A stretch of DNA of 64,000 nt, from the NCBI GenBank assembly GCA_001534745.1, contig CP013997.1, forward strand, positions 3,286,001 through 3,350,000, written 5' to 3'. Both the position numbers and the translations under genes were made by a program. Below the pieces are notes generated by a model. The model was not told where the DNA came from. It did no database searches and was given only the letters and a program-made list of their open reading frames with translations. Position 1 is the first letter of the stretch, and the number at the start of each line of letters is the position of its first letter. This document shows positions 30,043 through 39,162 of this stretch, in pieces. The DNA is from Pseudomonas monteilii. Its GTDB lineage: Bacteria > Pseudomonadota > Gammaproteobacteria > Pseudomonadales > Pseudomonadaceae.

Positions 30043-30816
30043 TCAGGCGTAGATCATCTTCCGCGTCATGCCGCCGTCGACCACGTATTCCTGCCCCGTC
30101 ACGAACGATGCCTGGCTGGACAGCAGCCAGGCGACCAGTGCGGCGACGTCCTCGACGGTGCCCACGCGCCCGACCGGATGCTGGGCATGGTCCGCGCTGT
30201 CCAGTGGCTCGGCACGGCGCTGGGAGGGATCGCGTGCATCGATCCAGCCGGGGCTGACGGCGTTGACACGGATCTCCGGCCCCAGGCTGACGGCCAGCGC
30301 ATGGGTCAGCGCCACCAGACCGCCCTTGCTCGCGGCATAGGCTTCGGTGTCGGGTTCGGATTGATGGGCGCGGGTCGAGGCCAGGTTGACGATGGCGCCG
30401 CCGTGAGCGCGCAGATAAGGCGCACAGTGCTTGGCCAGCAGCATGGCCCCACTCAGGTTGACCGCCAGCACCCGGTTCCACTGCGACAGGCTCAGGCTCT
30501 CGAGCGTGCCGCTGTGAGGGTCGGCGACGGCCGCGTTGCACACCAGGGCGTCCAGGCGACCGAACTGGCCCAGCACCTGGGCCACGCCGGTCACCACGTC
30601 CTTTTCATCGGCGACGTCCATGGAGACGAACCAGGCATTGTCGCCCAATGCCTTGGCCACCTTGGCGCCGCGCTTGCGGTCCACGTCGCTCAGGACCACC
30701 TGCCAGCCCTCGCAGATCAACCAGGCCGCGATGCCCAGACCGATGCCGCGCGCAGCCCCGGTGACCAGGGCCACGCGACCATTGTGGCTGGCCTCGCCGC
30801 CTTTCCAGTCGATCAC
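30043..30816 (-). CDS. Short-chain dehydrogenase/reductase
   Basis: 257 residues, classical [19 protein letters not shown] (cofactor Gly-rich loop), CNAAV, and catalytic Ser/Tyr/Lys in NLASTR and YAASKGG. The C-terminus has [19 protein letters not shown]. The GTG start overlaps the metZ stop (GTGA), so translation is coupled to metZ. A similar SDR follows metZ in other Pseudomonas. Substrate unknown. Confidence 0.88.
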   Translation of the reverse strand: MIDWKGGEASHNGRVALVTGAARGIGLGIAAWLICEGWQVVLSDVDRKRGAKVAKALGDNAWFVSMDVADEKDVVTGVAQVLGQFGRLDALVCNAAVADPHSGTLESLSLSQWNRVLAVNLSGAMLLAKHCAPYLRAHGGAIVNLASTRAHQSEPDTEAYAASKGGLVALTHALAVSLGPEIRVNAVSPGWIDARDPSQRRAEPLDSADHAQHPVGRVGTVEDVAALVAWLLSSQASFVTGQEYVVDGGMTRKMIYA

Positions 30817-32024
30817 AGCGCGGCCAACCCCCGTGCCAGGTCGGCCTGCAGGTCGGCCACGTCCTCGAGCCCCACCGCCACGCGGATCAGGCTGTCACGG
30901 ATGCCCGCCGCTTCACGCTCGTGAGGCGTCAGACGCCCGTGGGAGGTGGTGGCCGGGTGCGCGATGGTGGTCTTGCTGTCGCCCAGGTTGGTGGTGATCG
31001 ACACCAGCCGCGTCGCATCGATGAAGCGCCAGGCGCCCTCTTTGCCACCCTCGACCTCGAAGCTCACCACCGCGCCGAAGCCGCTCATCTGGCGCTTGGC
31101 CAGTTCGTGCTGGGGATGGCTCGGCAGGCCGGCATAGTGCACCCGCTCGATACCGGGCTGCTGGGTCAGCCATTCGGCCAGTGCCTGGGCACTCTGGCAG
31201 TGGGCACGCATGCGCAGCTTGAGCGTCTCCAACCCCTTGAGGAACACCCAGGCGTTGAACGGGCTCAAGGTCGGCCCTGCGGTGCGCAGGAAGCCGACCA
31301 CCTCCTTCATCAGCTCGGCGCGCCCGGCGACGGCCCCGCCCATGCAACGGCCCTGGCCATCGATGAACTTGGTCGCCGAATGGATGACGATGTCCGCCCC
31401 CAGGGCAAGCGGCTGCTGCAGGGCCGGCGTGCTGAAGCAGTTGTCCACCGCCAGCAGCGCGCCGTGCGCCTGGGCGATGGCGGCCAGCCCGGCGATGTCC
31501 ACCAGCTCGGCCAGCGGATTGGAGGGCGACTCGACGAACAGCAGCCGGGTGTTGGGCTTGAGCGCCTGCTGCCAGCCGTCCAGGTCGGCCAGCGGGACGT
31601 AGTCCACCTGGACGCCGAAGCGCTTGAAGTACTTCTCGAACAGGCTGATGGTCGAGCCGAACACGCTTTGCGAGACCAGCACATGGTCGCCTGCACTGCA
31701 CAGCGCCATCACCGTGGCCAGGATCGCCGCCATGCCGGTGGACGTGCCGACGGCCTGTTCGGCGCCTTCGAGGGCGGCCAGGCGCTCTTCGAAGGCCCTG
31801 ACCGTCGGGTTGGTATAGCGTGAGTAGACGTTACCCGGCACTTCACCCGCAAACCGCGCCGCGGCATCGGCGGCGGTGCGGAAGACGTAGCTGGAGGTGA
31901 AGAACACCGCCTCGCTGTGCTCGCCTTCAGGTGTGCGGTGCTGGCCGGCGCGTACCGCCAGGGTGTCGAAACCGACACCCTCGAGGTCGCTGTCCAGCCG
32001 CCCGGCCTCCCATTGATCCGACAT
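30813..32024 (-). CDS. metZ: O-succinylhomoserine sulfhydrylase
   Basis: 403 residues, Cys/Met-metabolism PLP family (fold type I). It makes homocysteine from O-succinylhomoserine and sulfide in methionine synthesis. [11 protein letters not shown] and the PLP-Lys segment [12 protein letters not shown] are diagnostic. The start is 15 bases downstream of the purF stop, so it belongs to the cvpA-purF-metZ transcript. Confidence 0.95.
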   Translation of the reverse strand: MSDQWEAGRLDSDLEGVGFDTLAVRAGQHRTPEGEHSEAVFFTSSYVFRTAADAAARFAGEVPGNVYSRYTNPTVRAFEERLAALEGAEQAVGTSTGMAAILATVMALCSAGDHVLVSQSVFGSTISLFEKYFKRFGVQVDYVPLADLDGWQQALKPNTRLLFVESPSNPLAELVDIAGLAAIAQAHGALLAVDNCFSTPALQQPLALGADIVIHSATKFIDGQGRCMGGAVAGRAELMKEVVGFLRTAGPTLSPFNAWVFLKGLETLKLRMRAHCQSAQALAEWLTQQPGIERVHYAGLPSHPQHELAKRQMSGFGAVVSFEVEGGKEGAWRFIDATRLVSITTNLGDSKTTIAHPATTSHGRLTPHEREAAGIRDSLIRVAVGLEDVADLQADLARGLAAL

Positions 32025-32039
32025 GCCCTGCTCCCAGAA

Positions 32040-33545
32040 TCAGTTGTTGTACAGGTCGATGATCGCGCTGACCGCCTGGTGCTTGACCTTGGCGGTGTCG
32101 TTGCGCGATTGCTCGATGCGATCGAGGTAGGCCTCGTCGACGTCGCCGGTCACGTAGTGGCCGTCGAACACCGCGCAATCGAACTGCTCGATCTTGATCT
32201 TGCCGCCACCGACCGATTCCACCAGGTCCGGCAGGTCCTGGTAGACCAGCCAGTCGGCGCCGATCAACTCGGCCACCTGTTCGGTGGTACGGTTATGGGC
32301 GATCAGTTCATGGGCACTCGGCATGTCGATGCCGTAGACGTTGGGGTAACGCACGGCGGGGGCGGCGGAACAGAAGTAGACGTTCTTGGCGCCGGCCTCG
32401 CGGGCCATCTGGATGATCTGCTTGCAGGTGGTGCCGCGCACGATCGAGTCGTCCACCAGCATCACGTTCTTGCCGCGGAACTCCAGCTCGATGGCGTTGA
32501 GCTTCTGGCGCACCGACTTCTTGCGGGCGGCCTGGCCCGGCATGATGAAGGTCCGGCCGATGTAGCGGTTCTTGACGAAGCCTTCGCGGAACTTGACGCC
32601 CAGGTGGTTGGCCAACTGCAGCGCCGCCGTGCGGCTGGTGTCGGGGATCGGGATGACCACGTCGATGCCATGGTCCGGGCGCTCGCGCTGGATCTTGTCG
32701 GCCAGCTTCTCGCCCATGCGCAGGCGTGCCTTGTACACCGAGACGCCGTCGATGATCGAGTCCGGACGGGCCAGGTAGACGTGCTCGAAGATGCACGGCG
32801 TGAGGGTCGGCGCGGTGGCGCACTGACGGGTGTGCAGCTGACCGTCTTCGGTGATGTAGACCGCTTCGCCCGGCGCCAGGTCGCGGATCAGGGTGAAGCC
32901 GAGCACGTCCAGGGCCACGCTTTCCGAGGCGATCATGTACTCCACGCCTTCGTCGGTGTGACGCTGGCCGAAGACGATCGGGCGAATGGCGTGGGGGTCG
33001 CGGAAGCCGACGATGCCGTAGCCGGTGATCATCGCCACCACCGCATAGCCGCCGACGCACCGGCTGTGCACGTGGGACACGGCCGCGAACACGTCTTCTT
33101 CGGTCGGCTGCAGCTTGCCGCGCACGGCCAGCTCATGGGCGAACACGTTGAGCAGCACTTCGGAATCGGAGTTGGTGTTGACGTGACGCAGGTCCGACTC
33201 GTAGATCTCCTTGGCCAGCTGTTCGACGTTGGTCAGGTTGCCGTTGTGCGCCAGGGTGATGCCGTAGGGCGAGTTGACGTAGAACGGCTGGGCCTCGGCC
33301 GAGGTCGAGCTGCCCGCCGTCGGGTAGCGCACGTGCCCGATACCCATGTGCCCGACCAGACGCTGCATGTGCCGCTGCTGGAAGACATCGCGCACCAGGC
33401 CGTTGTCCTTGCGCAGGAACAGCCGGCCATCATGGCTGGTCACGATGCCGGCAGCGTCCTGGCCGCGATGCTGGAGAACGGTTAGCGCGTCATACAGCGC
33501 CTGATTGACGTTCGACTTACCGACGATACCGACGATGCCACACAT
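32040..33545 (-). CDS. purF: Amidophosphoribosyltransferase
   Basis: First committed step of purine synthesis: PRPP plus glutamine to phosphoribosylamine. 501 residues. The N-terminus [11 protein letters not shown] exposes the catalytic Cys after Met removal, and [13 protein letters not shown] is the PRPP loop. The ATG at 33545 was chosen because Cys must be residue 2; the frame is open slightly further upstream. Confidence 0.97.
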   Translation of the reverse strand: MCGIVGIVGKSNVNQALYDALTVLQHRGQDAAGIVTSHDGRLFLRKDNGLVRDVFQQRHMQRLVGHMGIGHVRYPTAGSSTSAEAQPFYVNSPYGITLAHNGNLTNVEQLAKEIYESDLRHVNTNSDSEVLLNVFAHELAVRGKLQPTEEDVFAAVSHVHSRCVGGYAVVAMITGYGIVGFRDPHAIRPIVFGQRHTDEGVEYMIASESVALDVLGFTLIRDLAPGEAVYITEDGQLHTRQCATAPTLTPCIFEHVYLARPDSIIDGVSVYKARLRMGEKLADKIQRERPDHGIDVVIPIPDTSRTAALQLANHLGVKFREGFVKNRYIGRTFIMPGQAARKKSVRQKLNAIELEFRGKNVMLVDDSIVRGTTCKQIIQMAREAGAKNVYFCSAAPAVRYPNVYGIDMPSAHELIAHNRTTEQVAELIGADWLVYQDLPDLVESVGGGKIKIEQFDCAVFDGHYVTGDVDEAYLDRIEQSRNDTAKVKHQAVSAIIDLYNN

Positions 33546-33586
33546 GCGACGCAACCCCTACTTTGATGAAACCTGACTGAGTCCGC

Positions 33587-34141
33587 TCACGACCGGTTCG
33601 GCCCGAGCAGGTGCTCCTTGAAAGGGAGATCGGTCGAGGGACCGACCCCACCGGACATCCACTGGCTGGCAAAGCCCAGCACGAGATTCTTCGACCAGTC
33701 GGCGACCAGCACGAACTGCGGCAGCAGACGGGACTGCTGCCACCAGGGATCCTGCTGTACCGGGCCGAGGCTCAACAGCCCGACGGCCACGACCACCAGC
33801 AGGCCACCACGCGCCGCGCCGAAGACCATGCCAAGGAAGCGATCGGTGCCGGACAGCCCGGTCACGCGGATCAGCTCGCCCACGATGAAATTGATCATCG
33901 CCCCCACGATCAGCGTGGCGACGAACAGAATGGTACAGCCTGCGATGACCCGCGCCGAGGGCGTCTGGATGTATGGCTCCAGGTACTGCGACAGCGACCC
34001 GCCGAACAGCCACGCGACCGCACCGGCGACCACCCAGGTGACCAGCGACAGGGCTTCCTTGACGAAGCCACGGTTGAGACTGATCAGCGCGGAAACGGCG
34101 ACGATCGCGATGATCGCCCAATCGACCCAGGTAAATGCCAC
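33587..34141 (-). CDS. cvpA: CvpA family inner-membrane protein
   Basis: 184 residues, about four membrane helices, starting (GTG) with AFTWVDWAIIAIVAVSALIS and containing NRGFVKEALSLVTWVVAG, the CvpA hallmark. In enterobacteria it is needed for colicin V production and envelope stress tolerance, and it lies upstream of purF there as here (41-base gap). Confidence 0.93.
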   Translation of the reverse strand: MAFTWVDWAIIAIVAVSALISLNRGFVKEALSLVTWVVAGAVAWLFGGSLSQYLEPYIQTPSARVIAGCTILFVATLIVGAMINFIVGELIRVTGLSGTDRFLGMVFGAARGGLLVVVAVGLLSLGPVQQDPWWQQSRLLPQFVLVADWSKNLVLGFASQWMSGGVGPSTDLPFKEHLLGPNRS

Positions 34142-34361
34142 GGTACTGCCTGCAGACCTATTAGGGGGCGCATTTTAGCAGAGGGATGGGGATGGGGTAA
34201 GCGGAATGTCAGGCTGGAGACAGGTTGGAAGCCGATGAGTTCCAGCGCGGTGTCGCCAGTGACCTCTGCCCGTGCGAGGGAAGCGTCAGAGCGGGTAGCT
34301 TCGCGCCTGCGTGACCCGCCTTTGGGCCACGCTCGCCACCCGATGCGATCAGGCGACGCCG

Positions 34362-35039
34362 TCAGCCGCGCTCTGGCTCGAAGCGCACGACGATGCCCTT
34401 GATCTTCTGCTGACGGTTGATCACGTCACGTACGCGCTCGGCCTCGCTGCGCTCGATCAACGGCCCGACGAAGACGCGATTGAGCCCGCCCGCCGTACGA
34501 ATGTAGGCGTTGTAGCCCTGGCTGCGCAGGGTCTTCTGCAAGTTGTCGGCACCCGCCCGGTTGGACAGGCTGGCCACCTGGATCGACCAGCTGACCGGCA
34601 GGCCGTTGCCATCGACCTTGTTGCCCGTGCTCGGCGCCGGGGCCGCCGCCGGGGCTTGGGACGGCGCCTGAGCGGTTGAAGGGGCTTCGGTCCTGGTCAC
34701 GGGCGCGGCTGCCTTGGCAGGCGCCTTGGCGGAAGCGTCGTGAGACGGCGTGATGGGCTGGCGAGGCGCAGTCATCGGCGCAGTGGACTCATTGACCACC
34801 ACCGGAGGGGCCTCGCTGGCTGCCGGCGTCTGCGGCAATGCCTGGGGCTCCGGCACGGCCACCGGATCGACCTGCACGTCGGCCACCTCGGGCCTGGCCG
34901 GCGCCTGGGGCGCCTCGACCCGGACTTCGCGCACTTCGTCCTGACGCGTGAACAGCATCGGCAGGAAGATCACCGCCAATGCCACCAGCACCAGCGCCCC
35001 GACGATACGTTGCTTCACGCCCTTGTCCAGCCCTGCCAT
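34362..35039 (-). CDS. SPOR-domain membrane protein (DedD-like)
   Basis: 225 residues. One N-terminal membrane helix (GALVLVALAVIFLPML), a Pro/Ala-rich linker and a C-terminal SPOR domain (WSIQVASLSNRAGADNLQ, then YIRTAGGLNRVFVGPL) that binds denuded septal peptidoglycan. Position between folC and cvpA matches dedD in other gamma-proteobacteria. It starts 4 bases after the folC stop. Confidence 0.92.
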   Translation of the reverse strand: MAGLDKGVKQRIVGALVLVALAVIFLPMLFTRQDEVREVRVEAPQAPARPEVADVQVDPVAVPEPQALPQTPAASEAPPVVVNESTAPMTAPRQPITPSHDASAKAPAKAAAPVTRTEAPSTAQAPSQAPAAAPAPSTGNKVDGNGLPVSWSIQVASLSNRAGADNLQKTLRSQGYNAYIRTAGGLNRVFVGPLIERSEAERVRDVINRQQKIKGIVVRFEPERG

Positions 35040-35043
35040 CTAT

Positions 35044-36327
35044 CTAGCCTCTCGAGCCCTGCCGCTCCAGCCACGCGAGAGCCTGGGCGACACAGAAAAA
35101 CGAACCGAACAGGAGGATCTCGTCATCCTCCGTCGCCTGCGTGCACTGCGCTTCCAGCGCAGCGTCGACGCCCTCATGAGACTTCACCGTCGCGCCAAGG
35201 TTCTTCAAGGCGTCGTACAACTCGGCCGCCGGACGGCTACGGGGCGATTCCAGCGGTGCCACCGCCCAGTCGTCGACCACGCCGGTCAGCGGCGCGATCA
35301 CACCGTCGAGGTCCTTGTCGGACAGCAGACCGAACACGGCCAGACGCCGACCCAGCGGTGCTCGTGCGGCCAGACGCTGTGCCAGGTAGCCGGCGGCGTG
35401 AGGGTTGTGGCCCACATCGAGCAGCAGTTGCAGGCGCTTGCCTTGCCACATCACGGCGCGACGGTCCAGCCGCCCGGTGACGCGGGTGGCGAGCAGTGTC
35501 TGACGCAGGTGCTCGGGATCCCAGGGCAAGCCGCACAACCGGTAGGCCTGAAGCGCCAGGGCGGCGTTCTCGAGCGGCAGGTCAAGCATCGGCAGGTCGA
35601 GGGTCAGCGGGCTACCGTCAGCCGCCCGCCCCTGCCAGCGCCAGTGTTCACCGGAGCCTTGCAGGTCGAAATCACGCCCGCGCACGTACAGGGGACACCC
35701 CAGTTCGGCGGCCTTGTCGAGCAGGGGCTGCGGCGGGTGAGGATCACCGCACAGGGCCGGAACGCCCGGCCGGAAGATGCCGGCCTTCTCGAAGGCGACG
35801 GACTCGCGCGTGTCGCCCAGGTATTCGACATGGTCCACACCGATGCTGGTGACCAGCGCCAGGTCGGCGTCCACCAGGTTGACCGCGTCGAGCCGGCCAC
35901 CCAGCCCCACCTCGAGCACCACGGCATCCAGCGCGGCCTGGCGGAACAGCCAGAATGCCGCCAGGGTGCCCATCTCGAAATAGGTCAGCGACACGTCGCC
36001 ACGGGCGGCCTCGACGGCGGCGAAGGCCTGGCACAGGGCCTCGTCGCCGACTTCCTGGCCGTCGATCTGCACGCGCTCGTTGTAGCGCAGCAGGTGCGGC
36101 GAAGCGTAGACGCCGACCCGCAACCCCTGGGCCTTGAGCAGGGCGGCGACGAAAGCACAGGTCGAGCCCTTGCCGTTGGTGCCGGTCACGGTCACCACGC
36201 GCGGCGCCAACGTACCCAGCGCCAGGCGCTCGAGCACCTGGCGGGAACGCTCCAGGCCCATGTCGATGGCCGACGGGTGCAGCTGTTCGAGGTAGGCGAG
36301 CCAGTCGCCCAGGCTACGGGTGCTCAT
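35044..36327 (-). CDS. folC: Bifunctional folylpolyglutamate/dihydrofolate synthase
   Basis: 427 residues. Mur-ligase-like ATPase: TVTGTNGKGSTCAFVAALL (P-loop) near 50, then YFEMGTLAAFW and LEVGLGGRLDAVN. Adds glutamate to folates and makes dihydrofolate from dihydropteroate. The ATG at 36327 overlaps the accD stop (TGATG), indicating coupling. Confidence 0.96.
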   Translation of the reverse strand: MSTRSLGDWLAYLEQLHPSAIDMGLERSRQVLERLALGTLAPRVVTVTGTNGKGSTCAFVAALLKAQGLRVGVYASPHLLRYNERVQIDGQEVGDEALCQAFAAVEAARGDVSLTYFEMGTLAAFWLFRQAALDAVVLEVGLGGRLDAVNLVDADLALVTSIGVDHVEYLGDTRESVAFEKAGIFRPGVPALCGDPHPPQPLLDKAAELGCPLYVRGRDFDLQGSGEHWRWQGRAADGSPLTLDLPMLDLPLENAALALQAYRLCGLPWDPEHLRQTLLATRVTGRLDRRAVMWQGKRLQLLLDVGHNPHAAGYLAQRLAARAPLGRRLAVFGLLSDKDLDGVIAPLTGVVDDWAVAPLESPRSRPAAELYDALKNLGATVKSHEGVDAALEAQCTQATEDDEILLFGSFFCVAQALAWLERQGSRG

Positions 36328-37238
36328 CAGGCCACGACAGGCTCGTCGATGGCCACTGGCGCCTCGGACATCAGGGTCGGCGTCGGCTGGCCGGTCATCT
36401 GGGCCAGCAGGCGTGCCAGGCGCGGACGCAGTTCGTTGCGCGAGATGATCAGGTCGATGGCGCCGTGGTCCAGCAGGAACTCGCTGCGCTGGAAGCCTTC
36501 AGGCAGCTTCTCGCGTACGGTCTGCTCGATCACGCGCGGGCCGGCGAAGCCGATCAGCGCCTTGGGCTCGCCGACGATCACGTCGCCCAGCATCGCCAGG
36601 CTGGCGGACACACCGCCGTAGACCGGGTCGGTCAGCACCGAAATGAACGGGATGCCTTCTTCACGCAGGCGCGCCAGCACCGCCGAGGTCTTGGCCATCT
36701 GCATCAGCGAGATCAACGCTTCCTGCATGCGCGCGCCACCGGAGGCGGCGAAGCAGATCATCGGGCAACGGTGTTCCAGGGCGTAATTGGCAGCGCGCAC
36801 GAAACGCTCGCCGACCACGGCACCCATGGAACCGCCCATGAACGAGAACTCGAAGGCGCTGACCACGACCGGCATGCCCAGCAGGGTACCGCTCATGGAG
36901 ATCAGCGCGTCCTTCTCGCCGGTCTGCTTCTGTGCAGCGCTCAGGCGATCCTTGTACTTCTTGCCGTCACGGAACTTGAGACGGTCGACCGGTTCCAGGT
37001 CGGCGCCCAGTTCGGCACGGCCTTCGGCATCGAGGAAGATGTCGATGCGCGCACGCGCGCCGATCCGCATGTGGTGGTTGCACTTGGGGCAAACGTCCAA
37101 GGTCTTCTCGAGTTCGGGACGGTACAGCACCGCCTCGCAGGACGGGCACTTGTGCCACAGCCCTTCGGGCACCGAACTCTTCTTCACCTCGGAACGCATG
37201 ATCGATGGGATCAGTTTGTCTACCAACCAGTTGCTCAT
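36327..37238 (-). CDS. accD: Acetyl-CoA carboxylase, carboxyltransferase beta subunit
   Basis: 303 residues. Makes malonyl-CoA with AccA. A four-Cys zinc ribbon near the N-terminus ([11 protein letters not shown], then [11 protein letters not shown]), followed by the crotonase-like carboxyltransferase core ([20 protein letters not shown]). No frameshift. The 226-base gap to trpF upstream shows no gene. Confidence 0.97.
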   Translation of the reverse strand: MSNWLVDKLIPSIMRSEVKKSSVPEGLWHKCPSCEAVLYRPELEKTLDVCPKCNHHMRIGARARIDIFLDAEGRAELGADLEPVDRLKFRDGKKYKDRLSAAQKQTGEKDALISMSGTLLGMPVVVSAFEFSFMGGSMGAVVGERFVRAANYALEHRCPMICFAASGGARMQEALISLMQMAKTSAVLARLREEGIPFISVLTDPVYGGVSASLAMLGDVIVGEPKALIGFAGPRVIEQTVREKLPEGFQRSEFLLDHGAIDLIISRNELRPRLARLLAQMTGQPTPTLMSEAPVAIDEPVVA

Positions 37239-37464
37239 GCTTTCATCTCCAGTCTTGGCAGGCGGGTGACATTGGCCACACGCGCCCTGCCCTTGAACTC
37301 ATCATCTGTTCGAAACGGCTGCAAGCCGGTCCGGCGAATCGGCCATGCCGTGACTCGCCCGTCGACCGTCTCGCACCCCATGTTCTGTCGGCGCCGCTGG
37401 CGCCGGGTCTGCCCGGTCGTGACCGTGGCAGCGATAGCTATGGACGATGCCGCCTGGCGTGCCG

Positions 37465-38097
37465 TCACATCGTCGCCGACGCCGCCCGGACCGCGGCCAT
37501 GAAGGCCTGGATCCGAGCGGCGTCCTTGATGCCCTTGTGCAGCTCCACGCCACCGCTGACGTCCACGCCATAGGGACGCACCTGGGCGATGGCCTGACCG
37601 ACGTTGTCGGCACTCAGGCCCCCGGCCAGAATCACGGGCTTGCTCAGGTGCGCGGGAATCAACGACCAGTCGAAGGTCTCGCCAGTCCCCCCCGGCACAC
37701 CCGCCACGTAGGCGTCGAGCAGAAGACCGCGCGCCCCTGCGTACTGCTGGCAGGCCGCCTCGAGGTCGTCGCCAGGCCGCACCCGCAGCGCCTTGATCCA
37801 CGGCCGGTGGTGCCCTGAACAGGCCTCGGGCGTCTCGTTGCCGTGAAACTGCAGAAGGTCCAGCGGCACGGCCTCGAGGATGTCCTGCAGCTCGCAGCGA
37901 GAAGCATCGACGAACAGGCCGACGCTGGTGACGAACGGGGGCAATGCCGCGAGGATCTCACGCGCCTGCGCCACGCTCACGGCGCGTGGGCTCTTGGCGT
38001 AGAACACCAGGCCGATGGCATCGGCCCCCGCCTCGACGGCGGCCAAGGCATCCTCGACACGGGTGATACCGCAAATCTTGCTGCGAACGATAGTCAC
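37465..38097 (-). CDS. trpF: Phosphoribosylanthranilate isomerase
   Basis: 210 residues, TIM barrel; third step of tryptophan synthesis. Catalytic Cys in [12 protein letters not shown] and Asp in [21 protein letters not shown] is also conserved. Starts with GTG at 38097. It stands 49 bases downstream of truA and may share its transcript. Confidence 0.95.
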   Translation of the reverse strand: MTIVRSKICGITRVEDALAAVEAGADAIGLVFYAKSPRAVSVAQAREILAALPPFVTSVGLFVDASRCELQDILEAVPLDLLQFHGNETPEACSGHHRPWIKALRVRPGDDLEAACQQYAGARGLLLDAYVAGVPGGTGETFDWSLIPAHLSKPVILAGGLSADNVGQAIAQVRPYGVDVSGGVELHKGIKDAARIQAFMAAVRAASATM

Positions 38098-38146
38098 GAA
38101 CGAGGCACCTCGTCAGCGGATAAAGCATCGGATGGTAGCAAAAGCC

Positions 38147-39010
38147 TCATCCAACGTCAGCCGACAAGGCCTCGTAGCCCGTGAGAAAGTGCGGCCCGAT
38201 GTAACGTTGCGGCAGCTGGAACTCATCGGGGTACTCCACCTGCACCAGGTAGAGGCCATGGGGATGGGCCGTGACGCCGCCTTCACGGCGGTTGCGACTC
38301 TCGAGCACTTCGCGCGCCCAGGTCGCAGGCCGCTCGCCCGCCCCGATGGTCATGAGCACACCGGCGATGTTGCGTACCATGTGATGCAGGAACGCCGTGG
38401 CGCGCACGTCCAGCACGATCATCTGGCCGTGGCGGGTGACGCGCAGGTGGTGCATGTGCTTGATCGGCGACTTGGCCTGGCACTGGCTGGCGCGGAAGGC
38501 GCTGAAGTCATGGGTGCCGAGCAGGTGCGCCGCGCCTTCGGCCATGGCCGCGACGTCCAGCGGGCGGTGATTCCAGGTCACTTCCTCGGCCAGGTGCGCC
38601 GGGCGGATCGGGTCGTTGTAGATGACGTAGCGGTAGCGTCGGGCGACGGCCTTGAACCGCGCATGGAAGTGGGCCGGCATCTGCCGCGCCCAGGTCACGC
38701 TGATGTCGTGCGGCAGGTTGAAATTGGTGCCCAAGGTCCAGGCGCGCTCGTCACGCACGGCCTGGGTGTCGAAGTGCACGACCTGGCCGCAGGCGTGCAC
38801 GCCGGCGTCGGTACGTCCGGCGCAGAGCACGCTGATGGGCGAGTCGGCCACCTTGGACAGGGCCTGCTCCAGCGCCTGCTGGACGCTCGGCACGCCACTG
38901 GCCTGACGCTGCCAGCCCCGGTAGCGGGCACCTTTGTATTCCACGCCCAGGGCGATACGGAAATGGCCTTCGGCCGCCGATTCGGCCGCGACGGTGTCGA
39001 TGATATCCAA
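38147..39010 (-). CDS. truA: tRNA pseudouridine synthase A
   Basis: Modifies U38-U40 of tRNA. The body is unmistakable: RIALGVEYKGARYRGWQRQ, then VLCAGRTDAGVHACGQVVHF with the catalytic Asp. The start is uncertain: no ATG lies near the conserved N-terminus. A TTG at 39010 with AGG about 12 bases ahead gives 287 residues; an ATG at 39088 would add 26 unlikely residues. Confidence 0.92.
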   Translation of the reverse strand: MDIIDTVAAESAAEGHFRIALGVEYKGARYRGWQRQASGVPSVQQALEQALSKVADSPISVLCAGRTDAGVHACGQVVHFDTQAVRDERAWTLGTNFNLPHDISVTWARQMPAHFHARFKAVARRYRYVIYNDPIRPAHLAEEVTWNHRPLDVAAMAEGAAHLLGTHDFSAFRASQCQAKSPIKHMHHLRVTRHGQMIVLDVRATAFLHHMVRNIAGVLMTIGAGERPATWAREVLESRNRREGGVTAHPHGLYLVQVEYPDEFQLPQRYIGPHFLTGYEALSADVG

Positions 39011-39162
39011 GAAGCAAGACCTGTCGGTTCTACGAAAAGGCGGGGAGTATAACGAGACCAGCCCATGAATGGGCTGGTCAGGGCACACGCGCCCGACGGG
39101 AAGGGCGTGTCAGGCGAGAGACTGCGATGCGTGCATCGTGCATCGCAGCCCCGCTATGGCGT